Shown here piece by piece: positions 31,513 to 42,588 of a stretch of 64,000 nt of DNA. The translations under genes were made by a program, and so were the position numbers. Under the pieces are notes generated by a model, which saw only the letters and a program-made list of their open reading frames with translations, was not told where the DNA came from and made no database searches. The DNA is taken from contig SDUX01000002.1 in the NCBI GenBank assembly GCA_008729055.1, positions 7,417,485 to 7,481,484 on the forward strand, given 5' to 3'. How positions within the stretch are numbered: the first letter of the stretch is position 1; each line of letters starts with the position of its first letter. This stretch comes from Pyropia haitanensis. Its lineage: Eukaryota; Rhodophyta; Bangiophyceae; Bangiales; Bangiaceae.

Positions 31513-32022
31513 ACCGGCGGGTGGGGCGGGTTTGGCGGCGGCGACGGGCACCCCCGCCGGTGGCGTCGCGACGCCGGCGCCCGCCCTCACCGACGCGGCG
31601 GCCGCGGCGGCGGCGCGCGCGGCGGCGGCGGCGGCCATCCGCCCCGCCGTCCGCCCCTTCCTCTACCCGCTCTGCGTGCGGGTGGCGGTGGAGCACGCGG
31701 CGGCGACGGCGGCGCCGCGCGCCGGCGGCCACGCCGGCCGCGAGGAGCGGCGGCAGGGCGAGGCGGCGGCGGTGGCGGACGCGGCGGCGACCGCGGCGGG
31801 CGCCGCCGCCGCGCTGCTCCCGTGGGGCGCCTACCGGGGGGCGCTCGCGTCGCTGCTGCACCGCGTGCGGGGGGAGGAGGCGGGCGCCCGCCGGGGGGCG
31901 CTCTTCAAGGTCGTTGTCGCGGTCGCCGCCGCGTTCCCGGCGGCCGCCAAGGGGGGGGGCGGCGTGCCCCTGCCGCCGCCGCCAAAGGGCTACCGCCGCG
32001 GCGGCGGGTGGGTACCCCGCGA

Positions 32023-32061
<39 letters not shown>

Positions 32062-32492
32062 GCCGCCCCTGAGCCGCGAAGCGGCGTTTGTGGCCAACTA
32101 CGCGCTGCCCGAGCTCCTCCGCCACGTCCACGCCGACGGCACCGAAGGCGCCGCCGCGGTCGTCACGGCGGGCTCGGGCGCGCGCGACCGGTCGCGCGTC
32201 TTCCGCTCGCCGCTCGCGCTCGCCGCGGCCTCCCTCCTGGCCGCCCTCCCCCCCACGTTGCAGGCGCAGCGGGCGCCCGCGGTCGTCGCGCCGATCGTGG
32301 CGGCGCTGCGGTCGCGCGAGGCCGAGGTGCGCGACGCGGCGCTGCGGGCGCTCGTCGGCGTGACGCTGACGCTCGGCGACGGCTACCTGCCGTACGTGGT
32401 GCGGGAGCTGACGGGCTCCCTGACGGAGGGGTTCCGCCGCAACGTGGTGGTGTACGCGCTCCACGCGCTGCTGGTGGCGGTCAAGAAGAAGC

Positions 32493-32523
<31 letters not shown>

Positions 32524-33453
32524 CGCCGCCGCCGCCGCTGCGGCCGCTGGTGCCGAGGGAGCGGCGGTGGGGGGGGGGGGCGTTCCGCCGCCGCCCGCGG
32601 CGGCGGCAGACGGGGCCTCGCACAAGGGCGCCGCCGCTGTCGCTGTCGCCGCGCCCGATGCTGGCAACGATGGCCTCGCCGTCGACGCTGCCGAAACGAA
32701 CGGTGCCGCCACCACCGCTGCCGCTGCTACCGACAAGGACAGCTCTGACGATGGCGGCGCCGACGCTGCCGACGCTGCCGACGCAAGCGGCACCGCCGGC
32801 GGCGGCGGCGGCGGCTCCGCGGCCACCGACGGCGCCGCGGCCGAGGCGGCGGCGCAGGCCACCGCGGCCGCCGTGGCGGCCACCTTTTCCATCGACGCGG
32901 CGGTGGGCGCCATCGCCGCGGCCGCCGCCCGCGAGGTCACGGGCACCGCCGACGACACCGCCGCCGCCGTCCCCGGCCGCCGCGAGTACGAGGACGTCAA
33001 CAACGCGGCCGACACGGCGCGGTCGCGCGACGCGGCGACGCGCGCGGCGCGCGCGGCGGACGTGCTGGAGCTCGTCGCCGAGCTCGGCACCTTTGCCGAC
33101 ACTGCCGAGGCGGTGCTCCGCCCGCTCCGCGCGCTCCTCCGCCGCGCGGCGAGCGTCAAGGCGCGGCGGCGGGTGCAAGACGCGCTCCGGCGGGTCGGCG
33201 TCGGCTGGGCGCGCTGCCCGACCGCGCGGCTCGCCGACGTGCTGGCGCTCATTGGGGGGGCCCTCGCCGCCGCGCTGGCGGCCGAGGGGGGGGGGAGGTG
33301 CCCGCCGCCGTCGCCGCCGCGCGGCCGGGCCGCCGCAAGGACCGGCGGCTCCCGGCGGGGCCGCCCGCCCTCGACGAGGGGCTCACCTTCATCCCGCTGC
33401 TGGGCGCCCCTGCGGCGGCGGCGGGGGCCCCCGCGGCGGCGGCGGGGGCCCCC

Positions 33454-33496
<43 letters not shown>

Positions 33497-35228
33497 CATT
33501 GGACCGGGCAGCGGTCGGGCCGGCGCCCCCCCCCCCGCCGCCCCCTTCCGCGGCAGCGGCGCGCGGCGGGGTCCCCCCCCCCCGACCAGCGTGGCGGCCA
33601 AGAACGGGTGGGTGCTCGCCGAGTTTGCGCTCCTCCTCCTCCACACCTTCCTCGGCCGTGGCGGCGGCGCCGCGGCGCGGCGGCCCGACGTTGCGCCGGC
33701 GCTCCGCACCATCCTGGCCGCCCTGCCGGCCGCGCTGCGCGCGCCGGCGGACGGCCTCGTGCTCGCCGCGCTCCGCGTCACGCCGCGGCTGCTGCGGCTG
33801 CGGCTGCTGCCGGTGGCGGACGCTGCGGCGGGTGCGGGTGATGGCGCGGGTGCGGGCGCCGACGGTGGCGCGGCGGCCGCGTCGGACGCGCTCGCCGCGG
33901 CGGTCGCGCGCATCCTGACGCGCACGTCGGCGGGGGGGGGTCGTCCGCGTCGACCGGCGGCGCGCTCTTCCACGCGGGCCTCCGCGCGGCGGCGGTGGTG
34001 GTGGCCGAGATGGCCGACCTGCCGTCGGTGGCGGCTGCCAAGAGCGGCGCGCTGGTGGCCGCCGCGGGCGGTGGTCGTGGCGGCGGCGGTGCGGGCGGCG
34101 CGGGGGGGGTGGACGTGGACGCGGCCTCGCGGGGCGCGTGGATGGAGGCGCTCGTGACCGTCTCGCGCGACGCGCTGCTCACGTCGAGCGCCGACGGGCA
34201 GGCGGCGGCCATCACCGTCCTCCGCGCGGCGATCGGCGCGGGCGTCCAGACGCCCGGCCTGTACGACGCGGTCGAGACGCTCGCGGAGCTGGCCATCCGC
34301 TCCCACGCGGCGGGCGTCCGCTCCGCCGCCGCCGCCGCGGCGGTCACCTTTTTCGTGCGCTACCCGCTCGCGCCGCGCCGCCGGCGCGCGCACCTCGACT
34401 TTTTCGTTGCCAACCTCCGCTACGAGCACGCCACGGGGCGGCGGTCGGCGGTCGCGGCGCTCGCGGCGGTCGCGGCGCGGCTGCCGCCGGCCGCCGCGGC
34501 CCACGAGGCGGACTACCTGTGGGTGGCACTCGCGGCGGTGGTGGCGAGCGACGCGGACGGCGGGGTGCGCGCGGACGCGGCGGCGGCGATGCGGGCGATC
34601 CTGGTGCGGCTGGATGATGGCGTCCACGTGCGGTCGCTCGTGACGCTCGCGCTCGGCTGGTATGGGGGGGGGGTGGCGCCGGCGGGCGCGCACGCCAAGG
34701 CCGGTGCCAAGGGCGGTGGCAAGGGCGGCGCTGACGCGGCGGCGGCGACGACCAAGGCGGCCAAGGCGGCGGCGGCGGCGGCGGCCAAGGCGCTGGCGCT
34801 CCGCCGGGCGGGCGCGGCGGCGCTGGCAATCGCGGCGGAGAGTGGCGCGCTGCCGGTGGCGGTGGTCGAGGCGGCCGCGGCGGGGGTGGCGTCCACCGTC
34901 GCCGCCGCCGTGCTCAACGGGTCTGCGGCGGCGTCTGGTGCTGGTGACGGCGGCGGCGGCGCGCCGTGGGAGGTACTGTACGGCGGCTTGGCGGCGGTGG
35001 AGGCGCTCGTCACCGCCCACGAGGCCGCCCTGGCGGCGGCCGCCGCGGCCGCCGGCGGCCGTGGCGGCGCCGACCGGCTGCCACTCGCCGCGTCGGCGGC
35101 GCTCGCGCCCCTCACCGCCACCCCCGGCGTGCTGCCGTCGCTGCTCGGCACGCCCCACGGGTGGGTGCGCGCCGCCGCGGCGCGGCTGGTGCGGCGGCAC
35201 GTCGCCGCGCTCGGTACCGCCCACCTGC

Positions 35229-35266
<38 letters not shown>

Positions 35267-36358
35267 GTGGCCGTGGCGGCGGGCGGCACCGCCGACCGGC
35301 CGGCGGCGGCGTCTGCCACGGCGGTGGCGGCGGCGGCGGCGCGGACGCCCGCGTCGGCGGTTGCCGTGCCCGGCGGCGCGCGGGCGCTGCTGCGCGCGCT
35401 CGCGGCGGTGCTCGAGGCGCCGGGCCTCGGCGACGGGCCGGGGCGCGCCGCGCTCGGCGCGCTGCTGGCCGTTGGCGACGCGGTGCGGCGGGAGCCGCGG
35501 GCGGGGCGGGTGGCGGCGGGCGAGGACGACTCTGGCAGCGACGGGGGTGGCGGTGATGGGGGTGGCGATAGCGGCGCCGACGCTGCCGCGCAGGGCGCTC
35601 CGGCGTCCGCGGCCGGCGGCAAGGCGCCGGCCGGTGGGGAGACAGAGGCGGGCGGCCGCACCCTCCGGTGGCTCCTCCGCCGCCTGTCGGGCGCCGCCGC
35701 CCGCGGTGGCGGCCGCGACGGGGAGGCGTCGGCGCTGCTCCGCCGCGCGATCGCGCTGCGCTTCCTCACCGAGGTCGCCGCCGGCTGGGGCGCGGCGGTC
35801 GTGGCCGCCCACGCGGTGCTGCTCGTCGCCCCCGTCGTCAAGGTGGTCGAGGCAGACGCGGCGGCGGCGGCGGCCGCCGCCGCCGCCGCCGCGGGCGTTG
35901 CGTCCTTGGCGGGGTCCAAGGCCGCCGCCCGGCGGGTGGCCGACGGTGGCGGCGGCTGGGCGGGCGCGCGGGCAGAGGCGGCCGTGGTGGCAACCACGTC
36001 CGCGGCCGCGGCGAGTGGAGGGCCGGCCGCCGCCGCCGCCGCCGCCGCCACCGCCGCCGCCGCTGCCACGAGTGGCGTTGCCAGCGACGGCGCGGTGACG
36101 CCCGCGACGCTGACCGCCCTCGCGGCGGGCCTGCAGGCGGCGCTCGTCGCGGCGCTCGGCGCGCCCGCCTACTGGCGCGTCTACGCGGCGCACCGGGCGG
36201 CGCTCGCCGCGGCGCGGCGCGACCGGCGGCGGCGGCGCGAGGTCGAGGCCGTCGCCGACCCAGACGCCGCGGCGGCCAAGCGGCGCAAGCGGCACGACGC
36301 GCGGCGGGCGGCGGCCAAGCGGCAGCGCAGCGGCCGCCGGTCGGGCGCCAAGCTCTAG
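24369..36358 (+). CDS. UTP20: UTP20, HEAT-repeat protein of the small-subunit processome, broken by six frame switches
   Basis: UTP20 is a giant helical-repeat scaffold of the nucleolar SSU processome, needed for 18S rRNA maturation. Landmarks: an N-terminal FRFRPLDALLSSVDV and LSTWDELDLSPAY block; LFAALSRIARLCARGW...VRELAAAAVGGFVVRK; DGYLPYVVRELTGSLT; NGWVLAEFALLLLHTFLG; and, most diagnostic, HLDFFVANLRYEHATGRRSA. The C-terminal tail is basic (RRRREVEAVADPDAAAAKRR), as in the family. No single frame covers it. The frame changes at runs of G or C at 24882-24897, 26278-26288, 26406-26419, 33286-33295, 33573-33583 and 33932-33940. Every change sits at a run of nine or more, so assembly error is the likely cause. 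Roughly 4000 codons, against 2500-2800 in animals and fungi; the excess is polyalanine and polyglycine between helices. The reverse strand also carries very long open frames; these are composition shadows. Confidence 0.87.
29938..30014. repeat. (GACGGC)n hexanucleotide repeat inside UTP20
   Basis: About twelve hexanucleotide units in frame encode an alternating Asp-Gly stretch between helical repeats. It is probably length-variable between strains. Confidence 0.85.
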
Positions 36359-38627
36359 GCGGCGTGCCTCGGCGTCGGGCGCTTCTTCCCACTGCGGCGG
36401 TGAGCGGTAGCTGTGTTGATGGATGCTTTGTTGTGGTTGTACGTTTTTGGTTGGTTGTGCGCACCCGGTAGTGGTGCTGGTACGAGGCGCGTGGCGGTCA
36501 GTCACGCGCCCACGACTAGCCAGGTGCGCGTGGGCGCGTGGTTGGACCGTTTTCTCTTGTCTTGTGACTCGGCCTGCACATTCTCCATCGGTCTGTTTCT
36601 CTGTGCCGCTGGCGTGTGTCTGCACCGCCCCTGTTCCCATCCTGAATGCACCCACTACGGTACTGTACGTCCAGAGAAGACGGCGGGAACGCCCCTCCTG
36701 GGTTGGTACTGTTGTGCAGCCTTGCGGGGCGACTGGTACGCTACCGCACGCACCCCCGCACCTGTTACAAGGCAGGTGCATGCGGCGCCTCCCCCGGCGC
36801 GGTGGCGCTGCATCGTGTGCACCCGCCGTGTGCACTCTTTGACTGGTGATGAGGAGTCCACAACCGCGAGCTCGGACCGCCCAGTAGCGCTGCCGCGCAT
36901 CGCAGCGGGCCAGCCATGGACGGCCCTGGTCGCCGCTGCCGCTGCGGCTGTTGGCCCGCGTCAAGGCGGACAAGTGGTGGCTCCGACGGAGAGCTGGCGC
37001 GGGGAGTCGTGGCTGGGCTGACAGAGGTGGCAACTAATCTTTAGACGGTCAGCGCCCGGGGTGACGACGCTGCTTGTGACGCGGCAGCACGCAACCAATG
37101 GAGGCGGACAGCGGGCGCGACCCCAACAGAAGCGCCGTCGGGAAGCGCCGTCGGGCAGCTTCGCCACGTGGACGCCGTCGAGATTTGTGCACATCCGACC
37201 ACCACGAGCGCTGAAATTGGCTGCGTGCATGGCGGAATTGGAATGGGCATCGGCGCAGTTCCTGTTGTGGACGCCAATAACATCTTGTTTGTCCGTGCAT
37301 TGGTTCAGGAAAGTATCGGATCACGTGTGATCAAACGTCCCCAAGAGGGCCCCCAATGGGCGACGGCAGCCACCCAGTCGCAGTCGCCTGCGCGACGCTG
37401 CATGGCGGCGGCCGACACAGCTCCCCACCCGACCGTGGCCCTGCTCGGACGGGACTGAGAGAGCTCATCAGCCGTCTGCAGGCAGATCTGCCCCGAAAGC
37501 AGCCGCCCACGGCCCCCTATCTGCTCCCCCCCAGTGGCTGCCCATCCGCGGTCCGCCGCCGCACCAGCGGCCCTTCCCCCCCCCCCCCCCCCTCACACCA
37601 CCCCTCTACGGGGGGGGCCCGCCGGCAGCGCCCGCAGCGCGGTCACCGCCGCGCCGGTTGCGCGACCGCCGGCGGCACGTGCGCCGCCGCGGCGGTCGCC
37701 GCCGGCGTGGCCGCCACCCCGCGGCGGTGGCCACCCGGCGTGGTCGCGGCCACGCGGAGCACGACCGCCCCCTCCCCTCCCCCCCCACTCCTCGCCAACC
37801 GCCTCCACCCCCCTGTTGGCCTTTGAACCAATGATGAATCTTGTAGGGAGGCCCCGCCGCGGGGATCCAACCCGCGTCGTGGCACCCGCCGTCCCGACGC
37901 CGCCTGCCCCCCCCCCTCCCCCCCCCCCCCCCCCGCCCGTACGCCCACCGATGCGCGTATGGCAGGTGCCCCGACCGCGACCGCCATCACGTGGGCCCGT
38001 CGGCCCGCCGGCCCGGCCGCGCGGATGCGAGGACGCGCCGCTTCTCTTGCGCAGAGGGGGGGGGGCGTCGGGCGCCGGCGAAACGGCAGTGCCGGCAGGG
38101 TGGCGGCGGGAGGCGCGGCCGTGCGGCGCCCGTCCCCCGCCTCCCTTCCCCCCCCCCCCCCCGCCTTGCGCAGTGCGTTTTCGTCTCCCTTCTCTGGCGG
38201 CTCTGTGGGGGGGGAGGGGCGGCGGAGTGGCGGCGGTGGCGGCCACCGGCCCGCGGGCGACGGCGGTGGCGGCGGCGGGCGACCAACGGCAGCGGTGGCG
38301 GCGGCGGGCGACCAACGGCAGCGGCGGCGGTGGCAGCGGCGGCAGCGGCGGCAGCAGCGGCGGCGGCGGCGGCGTCGGCGTGTCAGCCGCTTGGCTCGAT
38401 CCCACCTTTTAGGCGCGGCGTGATCGTCCTGCCACGCGCACACAGCTGACGAGCAGTTGTCCGGCTGCCCGCTGGCATCCCGCTGCTCCTCTTCGCCGTC
38501 CACCTGTCCCCCTTTCTCCCACCCCCCCCCCCTCACCCCCACGCTCCTCCCAAGCCCACCCCCTTGGCGCGTCCCCTGACCGCTTCTTCCCGCCCCTCTT
38601 CCCCGGTGCGGCCACCCGCGGCGGGTC
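36359..38627. other. 2.3 kb intergenic region between UTP20 and the CLC gene; no gene supported
   Basis: The first part (36360-37330) has lower GC and short open frames without domains. At 37317-37370 lies an inverted copy of the repeat found at about 23790-23840 (GGATCACGTGTGATCA plus GTCCCCAAGAGGGCCCCCAA). From 37550 to 38410 the sequence is C- and GGC-rich, with overlapping open frames on both strands that encode only Pro, Gly, Ala and Arg. The last 150 bases are a C/T-rich leader upstream of the CLC ATG. Confidence 0.4.
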
Positions 38628-40998
38628 ATGGCGCCGCCCACGTATGGCGCCACTGGGGTGCCCGGCAGGGACAGCCCCCCCCCCGACGCGGTCGCGGGCG
38701 ACACGTACGGCCCGTCTGGCGGTGGGGGTGGTGGCGGCCGCGGGGGGGGGGGCGGCGGCCTGCGGGGCGCGCCGAGCAGCAGCGCGCTCAGCGGCACGTC
38801 CACCGTGGCGACGGAGGATGGGGAGGAGAGCATCATGCGGCGGCTGCTGATTGGGGTGGTGGTGGGCGTCGCGTGTGGGGTGGCCGCCTGGATTTACTAT
38901 TCGTACGTGGAGGGGCGCTGGGGGGGAAGGGGGGGGAGGGGGGGGGGGTGTGGGGGGGTGGTGGCCGTGTGGGATGGCAGTGGGTGGTGGCGGCTTTGTG
39001 GGCGGAGGGCGGTGGCGGGTGGGACGAGGTGCGTGCTGTGGGTGTCGGTGGGCACGGCTGGCGGGTGGTCGTGCCAGTGGCTAACCCGGTTGCCTCTGTT
39101 GCTTTGCCTCTGTGGTTCCTCTCTGCGTCGACGCCTGGTTTTGTGCCCGTGCTCTTCCTGTCACAGTATTCTTGAGCTGCTCCTTGAGTTTTTCTGGGAG
39201 ACGTTGCCCGTGGGCCTTGCCGCGTCCTTTCCTGGTATCCCCTCGTCGATGCACTGGCTGTGGATCCCGACGGCGGGCATGTTCTTTGCCTCCCTCGTGG
39301 GCATCAGCATTTACTTTCTGGGCTTCCCCGGCGACCTCGGCTACACCGTTGCGTGCGTCCACGAGCTGGGCTACGTGCCGATGGGCCACGCCCCGTCCAT
39401 GGTTGTCTCGTCCCAGGCGTCCATCCTCGCCGGCGGCTCCCTCGGCCCCGAGGCGCCGCTGGTGGCCATCTGCGCGTCCATTGCCGGGTGGGTATCGATG
39501 CGCCTCTTTGGCGTGACGGGCCGCAAGCGCCTCCGCGCGCACACGCTGTCGGGGATGGCGTGCGCGCTGGCCGCGTTCTTCGGGGTCCCCCTCGGCGGCA
39601 GCCTGTTTGCCCTCGAGATCAACCACCGGCTCGGCTTTGAGTACTATGAGCACGCGGTGGTGGCGGTCGCGTCGGGCTCCACGTGCCTGGTCGTGTTCCG
39701 GTGGCTGGCGGGCCTGGCGATTGCGCCCATCTGGAACGTGACGCCCGTGGCGACGAGTGCCGGCGCCGCCGCCGCGTCGGGCGTCGCGGCTGAGGTTGGC
39801 GCGGAGCTGTCGCACCTGGGCGACTCGTCGGCGCAGCTGGTGGTCATTGGCCTCGCGTTTGGCCTGCTCGGCGCGGGCGTCGCGTGGGTGTTTGCCGCCG
39901 TCCACGGCGCCATTGGGCGGACGGTCGGGCGGGTGGGACTGAGCGGCCGGGACATTCCGCTGTCGCTGCTGGGGGGGGCCGCCATTTGTGTGTGTGCGGT
40001 GCTGGTACCGCAGAGCGCGTTTTGGTACGTGGGTGGGTTGGGAGGGGGGTTGGGGGTTTGGAGGGGGTGGTGTTGGTGCCCGCCGCGCGGGTGGCAGGCG
40101 AGAGCGGGGAGTGGCCGTGGTGGTTGGCAGGCGGCTCCGTTGCGGGACGAGCCCGTGGCGGTGCCCTTCTGCACGTCTGGGCGCATCTTTGGGGGGCAGC
40201 GTGCTCGTGCTGCGCGGCTTGCTGACTTGCTGTTTATTTTTTCCCAGCCTGTTGGTGTTTGTGTGTCTGGCTCGCCCGTGTCCTCCTCGCCCTTCTTGGT
40301 GCGGACGCGACAGGGGCGAGTTTGAGATGCAGACGATTGCGTCGCTCGGTAAGACGCCCCTCACGCACTTGTGGCCGCCAGGTGGCCTCACCAACTTTAC
40401 CATTGACACGCCGTCGCACCTGGCCATCCTGGGTGTCGTCAAGTTGCTGGCCATTTCCTTTACCGTCCACGGCGGCTTCCGGGGCGGCTACATCTTTCCC
40501 GCCATGGCGGCGGGCGCCGCCTTTGGCCGCGCCGTCTCCCTGCTCACGCCCGTCCCGCCGGCGATTGCCATCCTCTGCACCGCCGCGGGCGTGACGGTCG
40601 CCATTACGCGGACGGTGTTTGCGACGACCATCATCCTCACCGCCCTGTCTGGGGAGGTTAACGCGGCGTCGCCGGTGCTGGCGGCCTCCCTCGGCGCCGC
40701 GTTTGCCACCTACTACATGCCCTTTATCGGCAGCCAGCGGGCGCGGGAGGACCGCTTTGACGCCCAAATCCACTACCGCACCTTTGAGGGCGCCTGGGCC
40801 GACGCGCTGCCGGCGCCGAGCAAGACGGACGACGCGTCGCCGCCGCCAGACGGCCGCGGCGGCGGGGACATTGAGTCGGCGGGGGGGAGGACTGGCCGCC
40901 TCGGGTCGGGGGGTGGGCGGCAGGGTCGCGTGCGCGACGCGTCGCCCGTGTCGGACGTGACCGCGGGGGGCGGCAAGGAGCACACGCCGTTGGTGTAG
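38628..40998 (+). CDS. CLC-family chloride channel or Cl-/H+ exchanger, three exons
   Basis: Exons 38628-38902, 39167-40024 and 40314-40998 give 605 residues. Both introns begin GTACGTGG and end CAG. The first splits a Ser codon; the second splits Trp to give FWGEFEMQTIASLG, a junction typical of CLC proteins. Signatures: FPGIP for the first ion-binding loop, GGSLGPEAPLV with gating Glu E187, and GGYIFPAMAAGAAFG (G435-P440) for the third loop. About ten or more hydrophobic helices are visible. There is no CBS domain pair after the channel, unlike most eukaryotic CLCs, and the GPEAP form is closer to bacterial-type members. An organellar (plastid) membrane is therefore possible, though the N-terminus is Gly-rich and not a clear transit peptide. 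The first intron is 264 bp, a multiple of three, and happens to be open, so it can be mistaken for coding sequence. Confidence 0.9.
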
Positions 40999-42159
40999 CG
41001 GGTGGGGGGGAGTGGCATTGGCGCACGGGGGGGGGGGGGGGGGGGGGGGGGCATACGCCGCGTAGGGGTGGGGGATGCGTGGCCGCTGGCCGTAGCCGCT
41101 GCCGCTGCTCACCACACCGCCTCTTCCACAGGCATTTGAGGAGGCGGGCGTACCCTAGGTTTGGTGTCAGTCTCTGTTGCCTGTCTCTCCACGGTTGCCG
41201 CGCCCTGATCGTCCAGGCACGATGCGCTCTCATCTGGACTGGATATCGCTCGCTGCCAAGAGGACGTCGCCTCAGTGACCATGCCACCCGGACCGTCCCG
41301 TCCCGATTGGTCCCTCTACGGAGATAGAGCAAGCCTTCGACGCCGTGGCGGCAGACGAGAGACTTGCCTACCCAGCGACGAAACCAGCATGGACAAGTAA
41401 TTGAACCAAAGTCGTGGAGGTCAGTGGAATTATTATTGCCTCGTCGACCGCGTGTGCAAATGACTCCTTGCACGCATGCTCTGTCAGGCCATTCCAGTGG
41501 CGGCGGTCTGGCCCCAATGGGCGGTCCAGCAGCGCCGCTGGAACGCCTGCGCTCCCGCTGCTGACCGTTGGTTGCGCATGCAAACCAAGGGTGCATTGTG
41601 GCCGCACCAACCGATGGTCCCGCACCTGTGCACAGGCGATTCGACCGTGCCGGGCCGAGCTCCATGGCCCAAACCGCCTCCGTCGACGCGCCGTCCGCCA
41701 CCACCAGAGCGGGTCAGTGTCGGGTGGAGGGCGCCACGGCCGCAGTTCCTCCCCGTCGGTCGGCGGCCGGGCGCTCCTGCGGGGGCAGATGGGGCACTGT
41801 GGCCCCACCGTCGTCCCTGTCCACCGCCCACCGCGCTGCCCCCCGGCCCTAGAATCTTTGCCTTCGCTGGCCAGTTGTGTCGCTCTGTCCCGGCAACGAC
41901 CGTCGAGGCCGCCGCCGCGACGACCAGCCGACGGGTGGGGCCTATAAAACGAAGCTCACACCGGCAGCCTGTTTGCACACGACCTACCATTTGCAACTCA
42001 CGCACCGACATCCCTTTCATCCCCCCGCCGTCGTCGCCTGTCCCTCTTCTCTCCCCACCACACCTGACTCTACCCCCACCGGCTCGCGCGTCACCTCTCT
42101 CTCCCCGGGCCCTCCCTCCTCCGCTCTCCTTCCCCCCCTCCTTCCCCCTCACCGCCGCC
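40999..42159. other. Upstream region of the first plastid membrane-protein gene
   Basis: It holds the CLC 3' flank with a long G run (about 41028-41050), then spacer of mixed composition. The downstream 220 bases carry a TATA-type box (listed separately) and a C/T-rich leader up to the ATG. Open frames here lack domains. Confidence 0.4.
41943..41949 (+). promoter_or_regulatory. TATA-like box upstream of the small plastid protein gene
   Basis: TATAAAA within GGCCTATAAAACGAAG lies 211 bp before the ATG at 42160. It is the clearest TATA match next to a gene in this GC-rich window. It suggests a strongly expressed gene, and the leader after it is C/T-rich. No comparable TATA word was seen before the minus-strand paralogue. 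Confidence 0.55.
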
Positions 42160-42588
42160 ATGGCCTTTGCGGTCGCTGCTCCGGGTGCCTTTGCCGGTGC
42201 CCGCGCCCGCGTCTCGACGTGCCGCGCGCGGCCCGCCGCGGCGGCGCGCGTGACGATGGGCGACAAGGACAAGTTTGCCACGGTGGGCGACAAGGCCCAG
42301 GCGGTGAAGGACGCGGAAATGGACGGCACGGCGCGGGGCCCCGAGCCGACCTCCCCCGGGTCGGTGAAGGACACCGAGGGCATCACCAACATCTATGCCC
42401 AGGTGCAGCCGATGCGGGTGGCGGTTGACCAGCCGACGGACGTGAAGAAGGTGGTGGCGGCGCTGTTTGTTTCGGTGGTGGTCGGGTTTGCCATCCTCGC
42501 CGTCGTGCCGTTTAACAAGGAGGCCAAGATTGTGGTGGAGCAGGGCGAGGCGCCAGCTGCGGAGGTCGGGCTCCCGTCGTCCAAGTAA
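42160..42588 (+). CDS. Putative plastid single-pass membrane protein, unknown family, copy A
   Basis: The 142-residue product starts MAFAVAAPGAFAGARARV, an Ala/Arg-rich, Ser-poor stretch that fits a red algal plastid transit peptide, probably cleaved near residue 31 (AAARVTMG). The mature part is hydrophilic (DKDKFATVGDKAQAVKDAE, then EPTSPGSVKDTEGITNIYA). It has one membrane segment at about residues 100-120 (VVAALFVSVVVGFAILAVVPF) and ends with an acidic tail containing VVEQGEAPAAEVGL. I do not recognise the family. A similar gene lies tail-to-tail 1.3 kb away on the other strand. A TATA-like box lies 211 bp upstream. A role in thylakoid or envelope membranes is inference from the architecture only. 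The start is fixed by the paralogue, which shares MAFAVA. Confidence 0.82.
   Translation: MAFAVAAPGAFAGARARVSTCRARPAAAARVTMGDKDKFATVGDKAQAVKDAEMDGTARGPEPTSPGSVKDTEGITNIYAQVQPMRVAVDQPTDVKKVVAALFVSVVVGFAILAVVPFNKEAKIVVEQGEAPAAEVGLPSSK

Noticed and set aside
32394..32402. GTACGTGG inside UTP20 as a possible splice donor
   Set aside because: It encodes the conserved LPYVVREL stretch and the frame is open on both sides.
28919..33178. 1419-codon minus-strand frame inside UTP20
   Set aside because: It is antisense to conserved UTP20 helices; composition (Arg/Pro/Gly) is that of a GC-rich shadow.
33389..37033. 1214-codon minus-strand frame overlapping the end of UTP20
   Set aside because: It covers the diagnostic UTP20 block on the opposite strand and has no domain of its own.
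37850..37885. GCGGGGATCCAACCCGC hairpin resembling a tRNA T-arm
   Set aside because: The loop lacks the TTC core on either strand and no other tRNA arms are present.
38903..39166. In-frame sequence between CLC exons 1 and 2 as coding
   Set aside because: It is Gly/Trp-rich and not CLC-like. It begins GTACGTGG and ends CAG, and splicing restores a sensible junction.
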